Below are positions 1-10,016 of a stretch of 36,895 nt of DNA, in pieces. Numbering within the stretch: position 1 is the first letter of the stretch; each line of letters begins with the position of its first letter. The notes under the pieces were generated by a model that had not been told where the DNA came from, searched no databases, and saw only the letters and a list, made by a program, of their open reading frames with translations. Origin of the DNA: Akkermansiaceae bacterium UBA2381. Its GTDB lineage: Bacteria; Verrucomicrobiota; Verrucomicrobiia; Verrucomicrobiales; DEV007. The translations under genes and the position numbers were made by a program. The DNA is taken from assembly GCA_002344215.1 (NCBI GenBank), contig DDSV01000005.1, forward strand, positions 44,581 to 81,475. The letters run 5' to 3'.

Positions 1-48
1 GGCAGGAGTGCCCGCGCTCCATTCTGATCGAAGTCCACCGCTACCCTC

Positions 49-1980
<1,932 letters not shown>

Positions 1981-2068
1981 AACGGAGAGGGGGGGGGAAG
2001 GGGAATTACGGTATTGAGATGCGATGGAAAGAAAGAGGAAAAAGTCGGGAGAGCCTTTCAAGTCCAAC

Positions 2069-2119
2069 AAAAAACCGCCCGTGTTTCCGACCGGGGTTTC
2101 CGGTTTGAACTCGTGGCGG
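2069..2119 (-). terminator. Possible riboswitch-controlled intrinsic terminator
   Basis: On the minus strand between aptamer and thiC, CCGCC (2115-2119) can pair with GGCGG (2075-2079), extendable by two pairs past a bulged A. An inner hairpin ACCGG/CCGGT sits between them, and six T residues follow directly. This fits the expression platform of a transcription-attenuating riboswitch. An antiterminator partner is not obvious. Confidence 0.5.
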
Positions 2120-2145
2120 CAGTAGGGTGGGGAGGAAATTTCATG

Positions 2146-2234
2146 TGTTGACTCCCTGCGGCAGCATTACCTGCATCAGGTTCGAAGGGTCTTGCCGTAG
2201 GGCAATCTCAGCGCCGGGCGCTCCCCTGTCAGAA
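2146..2234 (-). promoter_or_regulatory. TPP riboswitch (THI element) upstream of thiC
   Basis: Read on the minus strand, this stretch has the conserved THI-box blocks in order: GGGGAGC, then CTGAGA, an optional stem TTGCC-CTAC-GGCAA, ACCC, GAACCTGAT, GCAGGTAATGC and GCAGGGAGTCA. The ends TGAC and GTCA can close helix P1. It lies about 165 bases before the thiC start and points at it. The family binds thiamine pyrophosphate and represses thiamine synthesis genes. The exact ends are approximate. Confidence 0.95.
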
Positions 2235-2245
2235 CAAGGACAGGG
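2224..2245 (-). promoter_or_regulatory. Hairpin overlapping the 5' edge of the TPP aptamer
   Basis: On the minus strand CCCTGTC and GACAGGG form a perfect 7-bp stem around an 8-base loop. The 3' arm overlaps the bases expected to build the 5' strand of aptamer helix P1 and the start of P2. It could compete with aptamer folding. Whether it does is inference. Confidence 0.4.
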
Positions 2246-2418
2246 TAACGTATGCCGGCGTGACGTCAAGGCTTTCACCCGGCAGCGATGACCGGGTTGC
2301 GAGGGAAAAGCATGGGAAGCTCCTGGAGATGACTTCAGGGTTGCTGATAATCAGATTCTGGCAGAGATTGGCGGGCTTTGCCGGGTTCGGACTATGTCCC
2401 CCGGGGCTAGATTGTATC

Positions 2419-3540
2419 ATGAAGATACTGGACCGTTATATCGCCAAACAGATTCTGCTTGCTTCGGCTTATGCGATAGGGGTCCTCATCATTATCCTCA
2501 TTCTGGGTAACGTTTTTCAAAGCATTCTCAAAGAGCTGGCCAAGCGACCTGACTTGAGTCTGTTTTTCATTCTGAAATTCATTGTTCTTGTCATTCCCAT
2601 CTCGCTCAGTATCGCGATCCCTTTTTCCTTCCTCTCGGCCATCATGCTGACCTTCGGAAGGCTCTCGGCTGACAGCGAATTTGTTTCCATGCGAATGGCG
2701 GGCCTGAGCATGTCCCGTATTTGTGCTCCCGTGGGGGTGGTGGCGATCTTTTTTACGGCTCTTTGCATGTGGATCAATGTTTCCATCACCCCGGCGGCAA
2801 AGACGGAAATGGAGGGAATGAAGGCTTCTCTCTTCAATCTGGTGCAACGCGAACCGCTCCTCCTCTTTCCGCAGGAAGGGGTGATGTCCGAACTGCCGGG
2901 ACATCTCATCTATGCGAAGAAGGAGGATGGTTTGCTGCGCGGGCTGCAAATCATCCGGATGGAGAATAATGTCCCCCAGGCCATCGCCGTGGCCCGGGAG
3001 GCGCGGGTTTTGGTGGATCTCGAGGCCGCGGACCCGGAACTGGTTCTCGAAATGACAGACGTCAATCTCATGGTCGGTGCGGAGGGGGGAAACTTCATGG
3101 AATCGTCCCAACCGATTTTTATGGAGTCCGCGGCGGCGGGGTTTTCCATCGAGATGTTCAAGGAAAGCGGAACCAAGAGCAAGGAACGCCCGAAAAATCT
3201 TCCCATGAGCACGCTGCTGAAAAGGTCCAAGGATCCGAACGAGGATCCCAAGCTCAGAAAGGTTTATCGCAACGAGTTGAGTCAGCGATTCGCCTTCTCG
3301 ACTTCATGTATCACCTTGGCGCTCATCGGGATTCCATTGGCAATCACCTCCCAACGACGGGAGAGCGGGGCCGGGTTCGTGATGAGTTTGGGAATTGGGG
3401 TTGGTTACTATGCGCTCCAGAGTGTGGTTCAGGGACTTGGTGATCGAGAAGAGCTTTACCCCCATATTATCGTCTGGTTACCCAATGTCCTTTTTCTGCT
3501 TCTCGGGGTGTCCATGTTCCGAAGGCTCAGCCGCAGATAA
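2419..3540 (+). CDS. LptF/LptG family lipopolysaccharide export permease
   Basis: This is a YjgP/YjgQ-family inner-membrane protein. LptF and LptG pair with the ATPase LptB to pull lipopolysaccharide out of the inner membrane into the Lpt bridge. The 373-residue protein begins MKILDRYIAKQ, the typical N-terminus (family members often read xxLxRYI). Membrane segments lie near residues 12-34 and 55-90, with more at 95-125 and a C-terminal group at about 295-368. A periplasmic beta-rich domain lies between, as in the family. I start at the ATG at 2419; the upstream open frame lacks family similarity and runs into the region facing the riboswitch. F and G cannot be told apart safely here. No partner permease is next to it; an LptE-like gene lies at 10017-10622. 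Confidence 0.88.
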   Translation: MKILDRYIAKQILLASAYAIGVLIIILILGNVFQSILKELAKRPDLSLFFILKFIVLVIPISLSIAIPFSFLSAIMLTFGRLSADSEFVSMRMAGLSMSRICAPVGVVAIFFTALCMWINVSITPAAKTEMEGMKASLFNLVQREPLLLFPQEGVMSELPGHLIYAKKEDGLLRGLQIIRMENNVPQAIAVAREARVLVDLEAADPELVLEMTDVNLMVGAEGGNFMESSQPIFMESAAAGFSIEMFKESGTKSKERPKNLPMSTLLKRSKDPNEDPKLRKVYRNELSQRFAFSTSCITLALIGIPLAITSQRRESGAGFVMSLGIGVGYYALQSVVQGLGDREELYPHIIVWLPNVLFLLLGVSMFRRLSRR

Positions 3541-3549
3541 CCGGTAAAG

Positions 3550-3570
3550 GAGCCGTGTTGGAAGCGGCTC
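3550..3570 (+). terminator. Stem-loop after the LptF/G gene
   Basis: GAGCCG and CGGCTC form a 6-bp stem with a 9-base loop, starting 10 bases after the stop codon. No T-run follows, so this is at best a weak or factor-assisted terminator. Confidence 0.35.
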
Positions 3571-3727
3571 ACCTGGATTCGGGTGACGATCCGGAATTCT
3601 GAGCAAAGATTTTTTCGGCCGGGAGATAATTGCGGATTGCCAGGGGGCAGGGATGGTCACAATCGGAGTTTTCTACATAGATCGTATCCATGAATCATCA
3701 TGAGACCATCCGTTCGCCCGGGAAGGC

Positions 3728-4282
3728 TCAAGGCAGGAAAAGAGAATTCAAAAGAGCGTAGACAACCCCACCCATGACGATCCAGGCGAGGACGTTAAGA
3801 GCAAAAACGGTGACAACCGTTCCGAGAATGAGGAGAAGCGGCCACCAGCCACCTTGATGTTCTTCACCCTGTTCGCTATCGAGGTAGGTGTTGAGCAACT
3901 GGTAGTTTCGGGTATTCGATTTGAACCAAAACGAAAAGAGATCGCCCACGACCGGAATTGTTCCGACCCCCGCATTGAGGAGCATATTGCCTCCCATTCG
4001 CGCAAGGGTCTTCACCGGTATGCCCTTCTTTCCCGCCTCACCAAGAATAGCAGTTCCGATAATGGCCGAGGCGGTCTCACCTCCGTAAGGCACCAAACCG
4101 AGGATGGGGTCCAGACCGAATCGAATGCTGGTTCCGGGAATACGAATGCATTCATCAAGCAACCAGGAAATACGACGCGAGATACGGCTGTTCCCTTTGA
4201 CTTTCTCAAGCAGGGCCTCGCGAAGAGATGCTCCCGAGGGTTCCCTGCCGTCGTCCGGAGTCAGTAGATTGCGGGGACTCAT
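3728..4282 (-). CDS. DUF4112 family membrane protein
   Basis: This 184-residue protein matches the DUF4112 pattern: RIPGTSIRFGLDPILGLVP at about residues 48-65, then GTIPVVGDLFSFWFKSNTRN at about 107-126. A hydrophobic C-terminal stretch at about 147-180 probably spans the membrane once or twice. The function of the family is unknown. It starts 17 bases after the stop of the TMEM43-like gene on the same strand, so the two are probably cotranscribed downstream of rho. The ATG at 4282 has no Shine-Dalgarno sequence. The family assignment is firm; nothing more can be said on function. Confidence 0.85.
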   Translation of the reverse strand: MSPRNLLTPDDGREPSGASLREALLEKVKGNSRISRRISWLLDECIRIPGTSIRFGLDPILGLVPYGGETASAIIGTAILGEAGKKGIPVKTLARMGGNMLLNAGVGTIPVVGDLFSFWFKSNTRNYQLLNTYLDSEQGEEHQGGWWPLLLILGTVVTVFALNVLAWIVMGGVVYALLNSLFLP

Positions 4283-4299
4283 GAATTCCGGGAAAGCGG

Positions 4300-5472
4300 T
4301 CAGGTGAGCGGGGGCGGACTTCCGGGGTTGAGGGCCGCCGGCTTGCGCAAACGCTTGATGACCAGAATAAAGAGTCCGACGGTAACAATGAGGATGGCGA
4401 TGCCGAGGAGGGGGCGGTAGAAAATCCAGGCGACCGCGACGGTCAGGGTCCAGAGGATGCCCGCGATGAGAAAGGCGACAAGGGTGGTGCCCGTCTCAAC
4501 CAATCTGCCGAGGAAGGGGAGAATACTGGCAAGGACGGCGATGGGGCGCAAGATCATGGAGAAGGCCATGCCGAGCAGGATAAAGCCACCGATCCGAATC
4601 GCCCAGGTCAGGAATTTGTTCCGGTCTTGAGCCATCTGAAACATGTCGACTGCGGAGACGGTGCCAGACTCGAGCAGGTCAAGCTGACCGCCCGTGGCCG
4701 TCCGGTAGGAGGCGAACGTGTCTCCCTTCTGCTGCGCCACCACACTGATAGGCCCGTTGGCAACGACCTGAAAGGTGACCCGTTGATCACCCACGGAGGG
4801 TGAATTCGGGTTAACGCCGAAGTAAACTCCGCCCTGATTCAGTTTTGCAGTACGCTTGACCTCTTCGGACGCGGTTGAGAGATCTTCGATGAGAAATGGT
4901 TTTGCACCCCCGATCCGGGTGACCAGAAAGTCCGGCAACTTGAAGGCAGCCACGGTTACCCCCTGCGCCGTCGAACTGTTGGAGCGATATTTCATCTCGG
5001 TGGGATTCCGGTAGTCGGTTGTCACTTTGAAGGTGCTGGAGTCCACCAATTGGTCCTTCCACTCCGTGCGATAGCTGTAGGTTTTAACCTGCTCAACTCC
5101 ACCGCCGACTTTGGTTTTCTCCTCCGTTTTGACGACCTCCACCCACTGAAACATCTCCGCGTTCCGGGTCAGTCGAATTGCTGACGTCGTGATGCCAAAG
5201 AGATCATCCTTCAGAGGCGTCGGCGTTTTAGTCTCCCCGGTGATATGAACAAGTCGGCCTTCCATGGCCGGGTCTACGGATGCGGAATCGATGGAAATTA
5301 CCGCTCCCGAACCCTCCTTGAGATCCTTGTAGCGTTTCACGGCGCGTCCTTCATTCCAGAAAAGGAGGATTACCCCCACGGCGACGAGAATAAAACCGAT
5401 GAATACTCCGCCGATGGAATCCTTGCTGCGGCCGCCGAGGCCCCTCCGCGTCACTTCAACAAACTCGCTCAT
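4300..5472 (-). CDS. TMEM43-like membrane protein
   Basis: This 390-residue protein resembles the TMEM43 (LUMA) family: one N-terminal membrane segment (about 20-39) directly followed by the family motif WNEGRAVK (39-46), a large soluble middle region, and three or four hydrophobic segments in the last 105 residues. The architecture and length match animal and bacterial members. Its bacterial role is unknown. I start at the ATG at 5472 (MSEFVEVTRRG). The frame is open to 5631, but that extension would overlap the end of rho and shows no family similarity. It lies 80 bases after rho and 17 before the DUF4112 gene, all on the minus strand. The ATG is directly preceded by a CTTCC tract rather than a Shine-Dalgarno sequence. 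Confidence 0.82.
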   Translation of the reverse strand: MSEFVEVTRRGLGGRSKDSIGGVFIGFILVAVGVILLFWNEGRAVKRYKDLKEGSGAVISIDSASVDPAMEGRLVHITGETKTPTPLKDDLFGITTSAIRLTRNAEMFQWVEVVKTEEKTKVGGGVEQVKTYSYRTEWKDQLVDSSTFKVTTDYRNPTEMKYRSNSSTAQGVTVAAFKLPDFLVTRIGGAKPFLIEDLSTASEEVKRTAKLNQGGVYFGVNPNSPSVGDQRVTFQVVANGPISVVAQQKGDTFASYRTATGGQLDLLESGTVSAVDMFQMAQDRNKFLTWAIRIGGFILLGMAFSMILRPIAVLASILPFLGRLVETGTTLVAFLIAGILWTLTVAVAWIFYRPLLGIAILIVTVGLFILVIKRLRKPAALNPGSPPPLT

Positions 5473-5552
5473 GGAAGCATGATTTAGCAGAGAAGCCACA
5501 TGGCCGCAACTGCTAACGCGAGAAGGGCAAAAATGTCGGAGAGATGTCCGTA

Positions 5553-7253
5553 TCAGGACAGGGCGGTCGTCTTGATATCCATCAGCATCTGGGCATTTGA
5601 AGGATAACGCTGCATGCATTTCAGCAGCCATTCCATCGCATCCACCTGCTTATACCCGCTGAGGCCACGCCGGATGACATAGATTTTCTCCAATACGTGA
5701 GGAGGAAGAAGAAGCTCCTCGCGCCGGGTTCCCGACTTATTGATATCGACAGCCGGATAAACGTAGTTCTGCGCTATCTGGCGATCGAGGACGAGTTCCA
5801 TGTTTCCCGTTCCCTTGAACTCCTGAAAGATCGCCTCATCGGCCTTGCTGTTCGTCTGAATCAGAGCGGTGGCGATAATGGTGAGAGAACCTGCCTCCCT
5901 CGTATTCCGGGCAGCCGCAAAGATACGACGGGGAACCTCCAGGGCACCGACGATCAAGCCTCCGCTCGCTGTTCCGCGCTTACCTCCGCGCATCTGGCTG
6001 TTAAAAGCCCGCGCGAGTCGGGTAATGGAGTCCATCAGCATCACAACATGGCGGCCGCCTTCCACGAGGCGTTTAGCTCTTTCGGTGGCCAGGAGAGCGA
6101 TACGGGTGTGATCTTTCGCCTCGCTGTCATTCGAACTGGAGAACACTTCCACGTTCGGGAAAGAGCGTTCAAAATCCGTTACCTCCTCAGGACGCTCATC
6201 TACGAGAAGAACCATCAGGTGGATCTCTTCGTCATAATTGTGGAGAATTCCTTCGGCGATGTGATGCAGGAGAGTCGTTTTCCCCGTTCTTGGAGGGGCC
6301 ACGATCAGTCCGCGCTGTCCTCGTCCGATGGGAGCGATCAAGTCAATCACCCGGGTCGTCGCCCGTGTTGATACCGTCTCCAGAGTCAGTTTTTTATTCG
6401 GATTGATGGCGGTCAGTTCCTCGAAGTAGGGAAGCTTCGCACATTCCTCCGGCGGTCTGTCATTAATGGTAAGCAGCTCAATGAGCTGGGGGCCGCGGAC
6501 CCCTTGCTTGGAGACGCAGCGCACCATCAGTCCATCGCGCAATCCGTAGATACGGACAACCTCAGGGGTGATAAAAACATCTTTTGGAGACTGTTGAAAC
6601 CCCCGGATCTTTTCCCTCAGGAATCCAAAGCCCTTGGGGGAAATTTCCACAATTCCCTCTGACTCAATCGCGGGAGAAGCATCAAGGGCCGCCGCTTCGC
6701 GGGCTCGTTCCTTCTCCTTGCGCTCAAGGTAACGCTGCTTGCGGGTTTTGTGGGGACGGTCGCCGCCTCCTTCAGAATCCTCCTCGCCGTCGGCAAAGTC
6801 GGCATCATCTTCAAAGTCCTCAGGGGCGTCGCCTCCTGAATCCGGGCTGCCGGGTTCGGAAACCGGATTCTCGCGGTTACCCTTGCGCTTGCGCTTCCGG
6901 TGATTGCGGCTCTTCTTAAATTGCCCACCCGCTCCCTGACCGGTCGTTGCACGCTCATCATTGCGGCCGCTCCCGGGCTCGTTCCCCTGACCGGGCGGCT
7001 TCTCTCCCTCAATTCCGGACGCCTCGGTTCCGGAGGAATGGGGACTGTTTTCTGTTCTCGCGGGCCCGTCGAGACTTTCACGAGGAGCTTCGTCCCGGCG
7101 GGTCAACGTATCCGTTCCATCTGGACCCGGATTAGATGCAACCTTCGGGCTGTTTGCGGGGACATCTTTCGGGGAAGCATCTTCTGATCCGGAAACTCGA
7201 ATCGATTCAGAATCGGAGTGGCCAGAGGTTTCAGGGATTTCAGAGTCACTCAT
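5553..7253 (-). CDS. rho: Transcription termination factor Rho with long charged N-terminal extension
   Basis: Rho is the hexameric RNA-dependent ATPase that ends transcription of untranslated RNA. The 566-residue protein has the RNA-binding cold-shock-like fold with GFGFLR at 208-213, Walker A APPRTGKTT at 319-327 (E. coli has PPKAGKT), the VDERPEEVTDF block at 351-361, Walker B around VVMLMDS (403-409), a Q-loop-like SGGLIVGAL at 430-438, and the R-loop FKGTGN at 479-484. Residues 1 to about 195 are a low-complexity region rich in S, E, D, G, P and N, with a basic patch (KKSRNHRKRKRKGNR, 113-127) and an acidic patch (142-162). I do not see the usual Rho N-terminal helical domain. It is first in a probable operon with the TMEM43-like and DUF4112 genes. 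Confidence 0.96.
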   Translation of the reverse strand: MSDSEIPETSGHSDSESIRVSGSEDASPKDVPANSPKVASNPGPDGTDTLTRRDEAPRESLDGPARTENSPHSSGTEASGIEGEKPPGQGNEPGSGRNDERATTGQGAGGQFKKSRNHRKRKRKGNRENPVSEPGSPDSGGDAPEDFEDDADFADGEEDSEGGGDRPHKTRKQRYLERKEKERAREAAALDASPAIESEGIVEISPKGFGFLREKIRGFQQSPKDVFITPEVVRIYGLRDGLMVRCVSKQGVRGPQLIELLTINDRPPEECAKLPYFEELTAINPNKKLTLETVSTRATTRVIDLIAPIGRGQRGLIVAPPRTGKTTLLHHIAEGILHNYDEEIHLMVLLVDERPEEVTDFERSFPNVEVFSSSNDSEAKDHTRIALLATERAKRLVEGGRHVVMLMDSITRLARAFNSQMRGGKRGTASGGLIVGALEVPRRIFAAARNTREAGSLTIIATALIQTNSKADEAIFQEFKGTGNMELVLDRQIAQNYVYPAVDINKSGTRREELLLPPHVLEKIYVIRRGLSGYKQVDAMEWLLKCMQRYPSNAQMLMDIKTTALS

Positions 7254-7851
7254 TGGAGGCTAAACAAACGGAATCACGTGGAAAATTCGGAAGAAGATCA
7301 GTAAAGAATGGACGGCGCGATCTCAAAGTGAGGCATCTTGCCAATTGAGCAGGCAGTCGTGAGTGGCGTGCTGGAGAGAGTGGTGGAAAACGGACCGCCT
7401 GTGAATAGGTCACGTTTCGAGAGCCGGAAGGCGTCTTTATACAAAAAATCAGTGAGTAGGTGGGGGATTCAACATGGAAACTCCGGGAGTTTTCGCATCC
7501 GGAAGTCTCTGGATAGCGTTGGTTGCCCGAAGGAGTAAACTCCGGATAACAATTGCCCCTTAATCCGAATGAGAGTGATCTCGCGCCCGACAGGGTGAGG
7601 GAGATGGGCGGCGCGAACTCCCGATCTGAAAGCGTTCAGGGACATCGGAGTGTGCCCTGCGCGCTGCTGCCGTGCAAGTGATTTTTTGAGACATCAACGG
7701 GCCGGGAGAGGCCGGGAGTCGGGTCACTTTGGGCGACGGAACCCTCTTGCCGTCTCGCCGAATTCTTCGGGGAAAGTGAACCTATACCGGGGAGGTTAAG
7801 CTTGGCGGAATCGACAGGATGAAACCGGGTATAAAACAAGGCTTATTCCTC
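7254..7851. other. Intergenic region upstream of rho
   Basis: These 598 bases lie between the rho start and the panB stop. Short open frames occur on both strands, but none has recognisable features, and I find no tRNA, known riboswitch or clear terminator. It presumably holds the rho promoter and leader. An undetected small RNA cannot be excluded. Confidence 0.6.
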
Positions 7852-8610
7852 TTAAATCAATGAGTTGTCGATTTCATGAATGTAGGATTTCAGCGCCTCA
7901 CGTGTGACTTCCGCAACATTCCCGTAGACCCGGGCAAACGGGGGGACGAACCAGGGATAGCCGCCGGTGACATCGGGAAGAACTCGAATTTGGCCGTCAC
8001 AATCTGATCCTGATCCAATTCCAATGGTCGGGATGGTGAGGCACCGGCTGATTTCGGCGGCAACCTGGGCAACGACACTCTCAAGGACAATGGCAAAAGC
8101 ACCCGCTTTCTCCAGAGCGATGGATGCGTTGATAAGATCCTGTGCCTCCGCGTCAGTCTTGCCCTTTTTCTTATACCCACCTTCTTCGACCACCCTCTGG
8201 GGCAACATTCCAACGTGGGCGCAGACCTGGATTCCGGCCGAGACCAGGGCCTCGACATTGGGAAGTTGCTCAGTCAATCCTTCCAATTTTACGGCGTCGG
8301 CTCCGGCATTGACAAGCCGTTGGCCATTAATCACCGTTTCCGCTGGTGTTCGATAGGTGTTTATCGGGAGATCCGAGACAACGATGGCGCTTTTGACGCC
8401 CCGACGAACCATAGCGGTGTGGTAGATCATTTGCTCGAGCGTGACCGAGGTGGTGTCCGGATTTCCAGCGACGACCATACCGAGAGAGTCGCCAACCAGA
8501 ATGATCTGAATTCCCGCTTCATCGCACAGTCGTGCCGACGGGTAATCATAGGCAGTGATTGCGGAAACAGGCGGGCGCAGCCGGGAGCTAAGTGAGACGG
8601 GGGCTTTCAT
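7852..8610 (-). CDS. panB: 3-methyl-2-oxobutanoate hydroxymethyltransferase PanB
   Basis: PanB makes ketopantoate from alpha-ketoisovalerate and methylene-tetrahydrofolate, the first step toward pantothenate and coenzyme A. The 252-residue protein has the family blocks ITAYDYPSARLCDEAG (18-33), LVGDSLGMVVAG (38-49), SDLPINTYRTP (79-89) and VKLEG (107-111). Residues D41, D80 and E110 correspond to the magnesium-binding residues of E. coli PanB, and E177 (LESV) to the catalytic acid. The usual HIGLTPQ reads HVGMLPQ here. I start at the ATG at 8610. The frame extends to 8685, but the extra 25 residues do not resemble PanB N-termini. The upstream 8700-8760 is strikingly AT-rich and probably holds its promoter. 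No other pan gene is nearby. Confidence 0.96.
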   Translation of the reverse strand: MKAPVSLSSRLRPPVSAITAYDYPSARLCDEAGIQIILVGDSLGMVVAGNPDTTSVTLEQMIYHTAMVRRGVKSAIVVSDLPINTYRTPAETVINGQRLVNAGADAVKLEGLTEQLPNVEALVSAGIQVCAHVGMLPQRVVEEGGYKKKGKTDAEAQDLINASIALEKAGAFAIVLESVVAQVAAEISRCLTIPTIGIGSGSDCDGQIRVLPDVTGGYPWFVPPFARVYGNVAEVTREALKSYIHEIDNSLI

Positions 8611-8885
8611 GGAGTGGATGAAGTCGTTCTGAGCGCGGGGAAGGGGGATGGGTAAAAGAGTCAGGCAGGATTCCGTCGAAAACAACGCAAATGGGCAGGG
8701 AAGTTAAAAGTTGAAAAATTATGGTAATTATGATAAATTTATTAACACAAACATTAATGCCTGACCGGGGTGATTGGCAGTGAGCCCGATTCATTGCTCG
8801 CCCCGGCCGACGGTAACAACGCGGCCTGAGTGGGATGACTCTCCGTGTCGTTTCTGTCCTACCGGGGGGCCAATAAAACAGACAC
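8611..8885. other. Region upstream of panB with AT-rich promoter-like tract
   Basis: About 60 bases (8700-8760) are far more AT-rich than the surroundings. On the minus strand they contain the direct repeat CATAAT-TAC-CATAAT, 50-60 bases upstream of the panB start. This suggests a panB promoter. I could not fit a convincing -35/-10 pair, so only the region is marked. Confidence 0.35.
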
Positions 8886-9158
8886 ATGTATACCAGATTT
8901 CAGGGTGGCAGGGACACCTTTCATATCAAAAAGACCTTCTTCGAGAACGCAAATCCGGAAGTCCTTGAAAAGGCGACTGTCTCCGGATGGTCACTCCAGC
9001 AACGGTATGACCAAGCCCGTCGTTACCAGAGCGTAGTGACACCGGGCCACCGCCGTCCACAGGCAGTCGTGAATTCCGGTCGAAAAATTTCCCCGCCCGC
9101 TAAATCCGGTGAAAAAGCCGATCTTTTAGGAATGGCCCCGGATTGCCGGGAACAATAA
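8886..9158 (+). CDS. Possible small protein, 90 residues, unknown
   Basis: I do not recognise this protein. It is soluble and polar, with charged and aromatic residues distributed as in a folded protein in its first half (FENANPEVLEKATVSGWSLQQ...) and a basic, proline-rich tail. No signal peptide, membrane segment or cysteine cluster is visible. Evidence for expression is indirect: no recognised gene occupies either strand here, and two hairpins follow the stop, the second (9194-9227) a 15-bp perfect stem followed by GTTTT on the plus strand. Against it: no ribosome binding site, no known family, and modest length. It may be a chance frame in a 611-base gap. Confidence 0.33.
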   Translation: MYTRFQGGRDTFHIKKTFFENANPEVLEKATVSGWSLQQRYDQARRYQSVVTPGHRRPQAVVNSGRKISPPAKSGEKADLLGMAPDCREQ

Positions 9159-9193
9159 GAATTTGCCCCTTTGGGGCCCTTGGATAGAGATGA

Positions 9194-9227
9194 GATTGAG
9201 ACGGAGCCGCGAGGCTCCGTCTCAATC
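9194..9227. terminator. Perfect 15-bp hairpin over the rsmI stop codon
   Basis: GATTGAGACGGAGCC (9194-9208) and its exact complement (9213-9227) enclose a GCGA loop, which is a GNRA tetraloop on the plus strand. The plus strand continues GTTTTC; the minus strand has no T-run. The rsmI stop codon (9222-9224) lies inside one arm. It likely terminates rsmI transcription and possibly plus-strand transcription of the small frame at 8886-9158. A smaller GCCCC-TTT-GGGGC hairpin lies at 9165-9177. Confidence 0.65.
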
Positions 9228-9938
9228 GTTTTCGGGCATCGAACGTTTGCCGCTTCCGCGAATCAACAGGGTAATTTCACCCTTGGGCGGTCGGGCCGTG
9301 AATTCCTCAAGGAGTTTGCCTGCGGGACCACGGTGATAAGTTTCGAACTTTTTGGTGAGTTCCCGGGCGACACAGACCTCACGGTTGAGATCGAGTTCTG
9401 ATATCGCAGCGAGGGTCCGAATGAGTCGATGAGGAGATTCAAAATAAATCGAGGTCTCCCTGCGAAGAATTGCCTCACCGATCTCACGGGCTCTTCGTCC
9501 TGATTTCACCGGGAGAAATCCCCCGAAATAGAATGCATCCGAGGGCAATCCTGATCCCGCCAAAGCGGTAACGACCGCCGACGGGCCGGGAATAACCTCG
9601 ACACGAACTCCGGCGGCGATACAGGCATTGACGAGACGAAAGCCGGGGTCGGATATCGTGGGAGTTCCAGCGTCGGAAAGAAAGACGATCCGCTCACCGG
9701 CGAGCGCCCGCTGCACCAGGGACTCCGCGCGTTGCTGCTCGTTATGGTCATGAAGAGCTACCAACTCCTTGTCGGAAATGCCCAGATGATTGAGGAGATT
9801 CCTCGAATGCCGTGTGTCCTCACAGGCAACGACCCGTGCGGATCTGATTGATTCCACGGCCCGAAAAGTAATGTCCCCAAGATTGCCGATGGGCGTTCCG
9901 ATGAGCTGGACGATCCCCGTTGTGATGCTTGGATTCAA
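9222..9938 (-). CDS. rsmI: 16S rRNA (cytidine-1402-2'-O)-methyltransferase RsmI
   Basis: RsmI methylates the ribose of C1402 in the ribosomal P site, using S-adenosylmethionine. The 238-residue protein has the tetrapyrrole-methylase-type fold with GTPIGNLGDITFRA (14-27), ACEDTRHS (38-45), SDAGTPTISDPG (88-99), PGPSAVVTALAGSGLP (117-132) and YFESPHR. It appears to start with TTG at 9938. No ATG or GTG precedes the first conserved block, and the distance to TPIGN matches the family. It lies 78 bases after the LptE-like gene on the same strand and is probably last in the operon. It ends inside a strong hairpin. It is shorter than many members (about 280 residues) at the C-terminus, so the small C-terminal RsmI domain may be missing. 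Confidence 0.93.
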   Translation of the reverse strand: MNPSITTGIVQLIGTPIGNLGDITFRAVESIRSARVVACEDTRHSRNLLNHLGISDKELVALHDHNEQQRAESLVQRALAGERIVFLSDAGTPTISDPGFRLVNACIAAGVRVEVIPGPSAVVTALAGSGLPSDAFYFGGFLPVKSGRRAREIGEAILRRETSIYFESPHRLIRTLAAISELDLNREVCVARELTKKFETYHRGPAGKLLEEFTARPPKGEITLLIRGSGKRSMPEND

Positions 9939-10016
9939 TCGGGATCACCGTGGGCTAGGAACTCGTGGCGTGAAGGTGATCCAAAGGGACGGGACGATTC
10001 ACGGATACCGGAATTC

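Noticed and set aside
5473..5631. N-terminal extension of the TMEM43-like protein
   Set aside because: It would overlap the end of rho and lacks family similarity; the ATG at 5472 matches the expected N-terminus and membrane segment.
7636..7839. A 67-codon minus-strand frame between rho and panB
   Set aside because: It has no recognisable domain and no supporting signal, and the composition looks non-coding.
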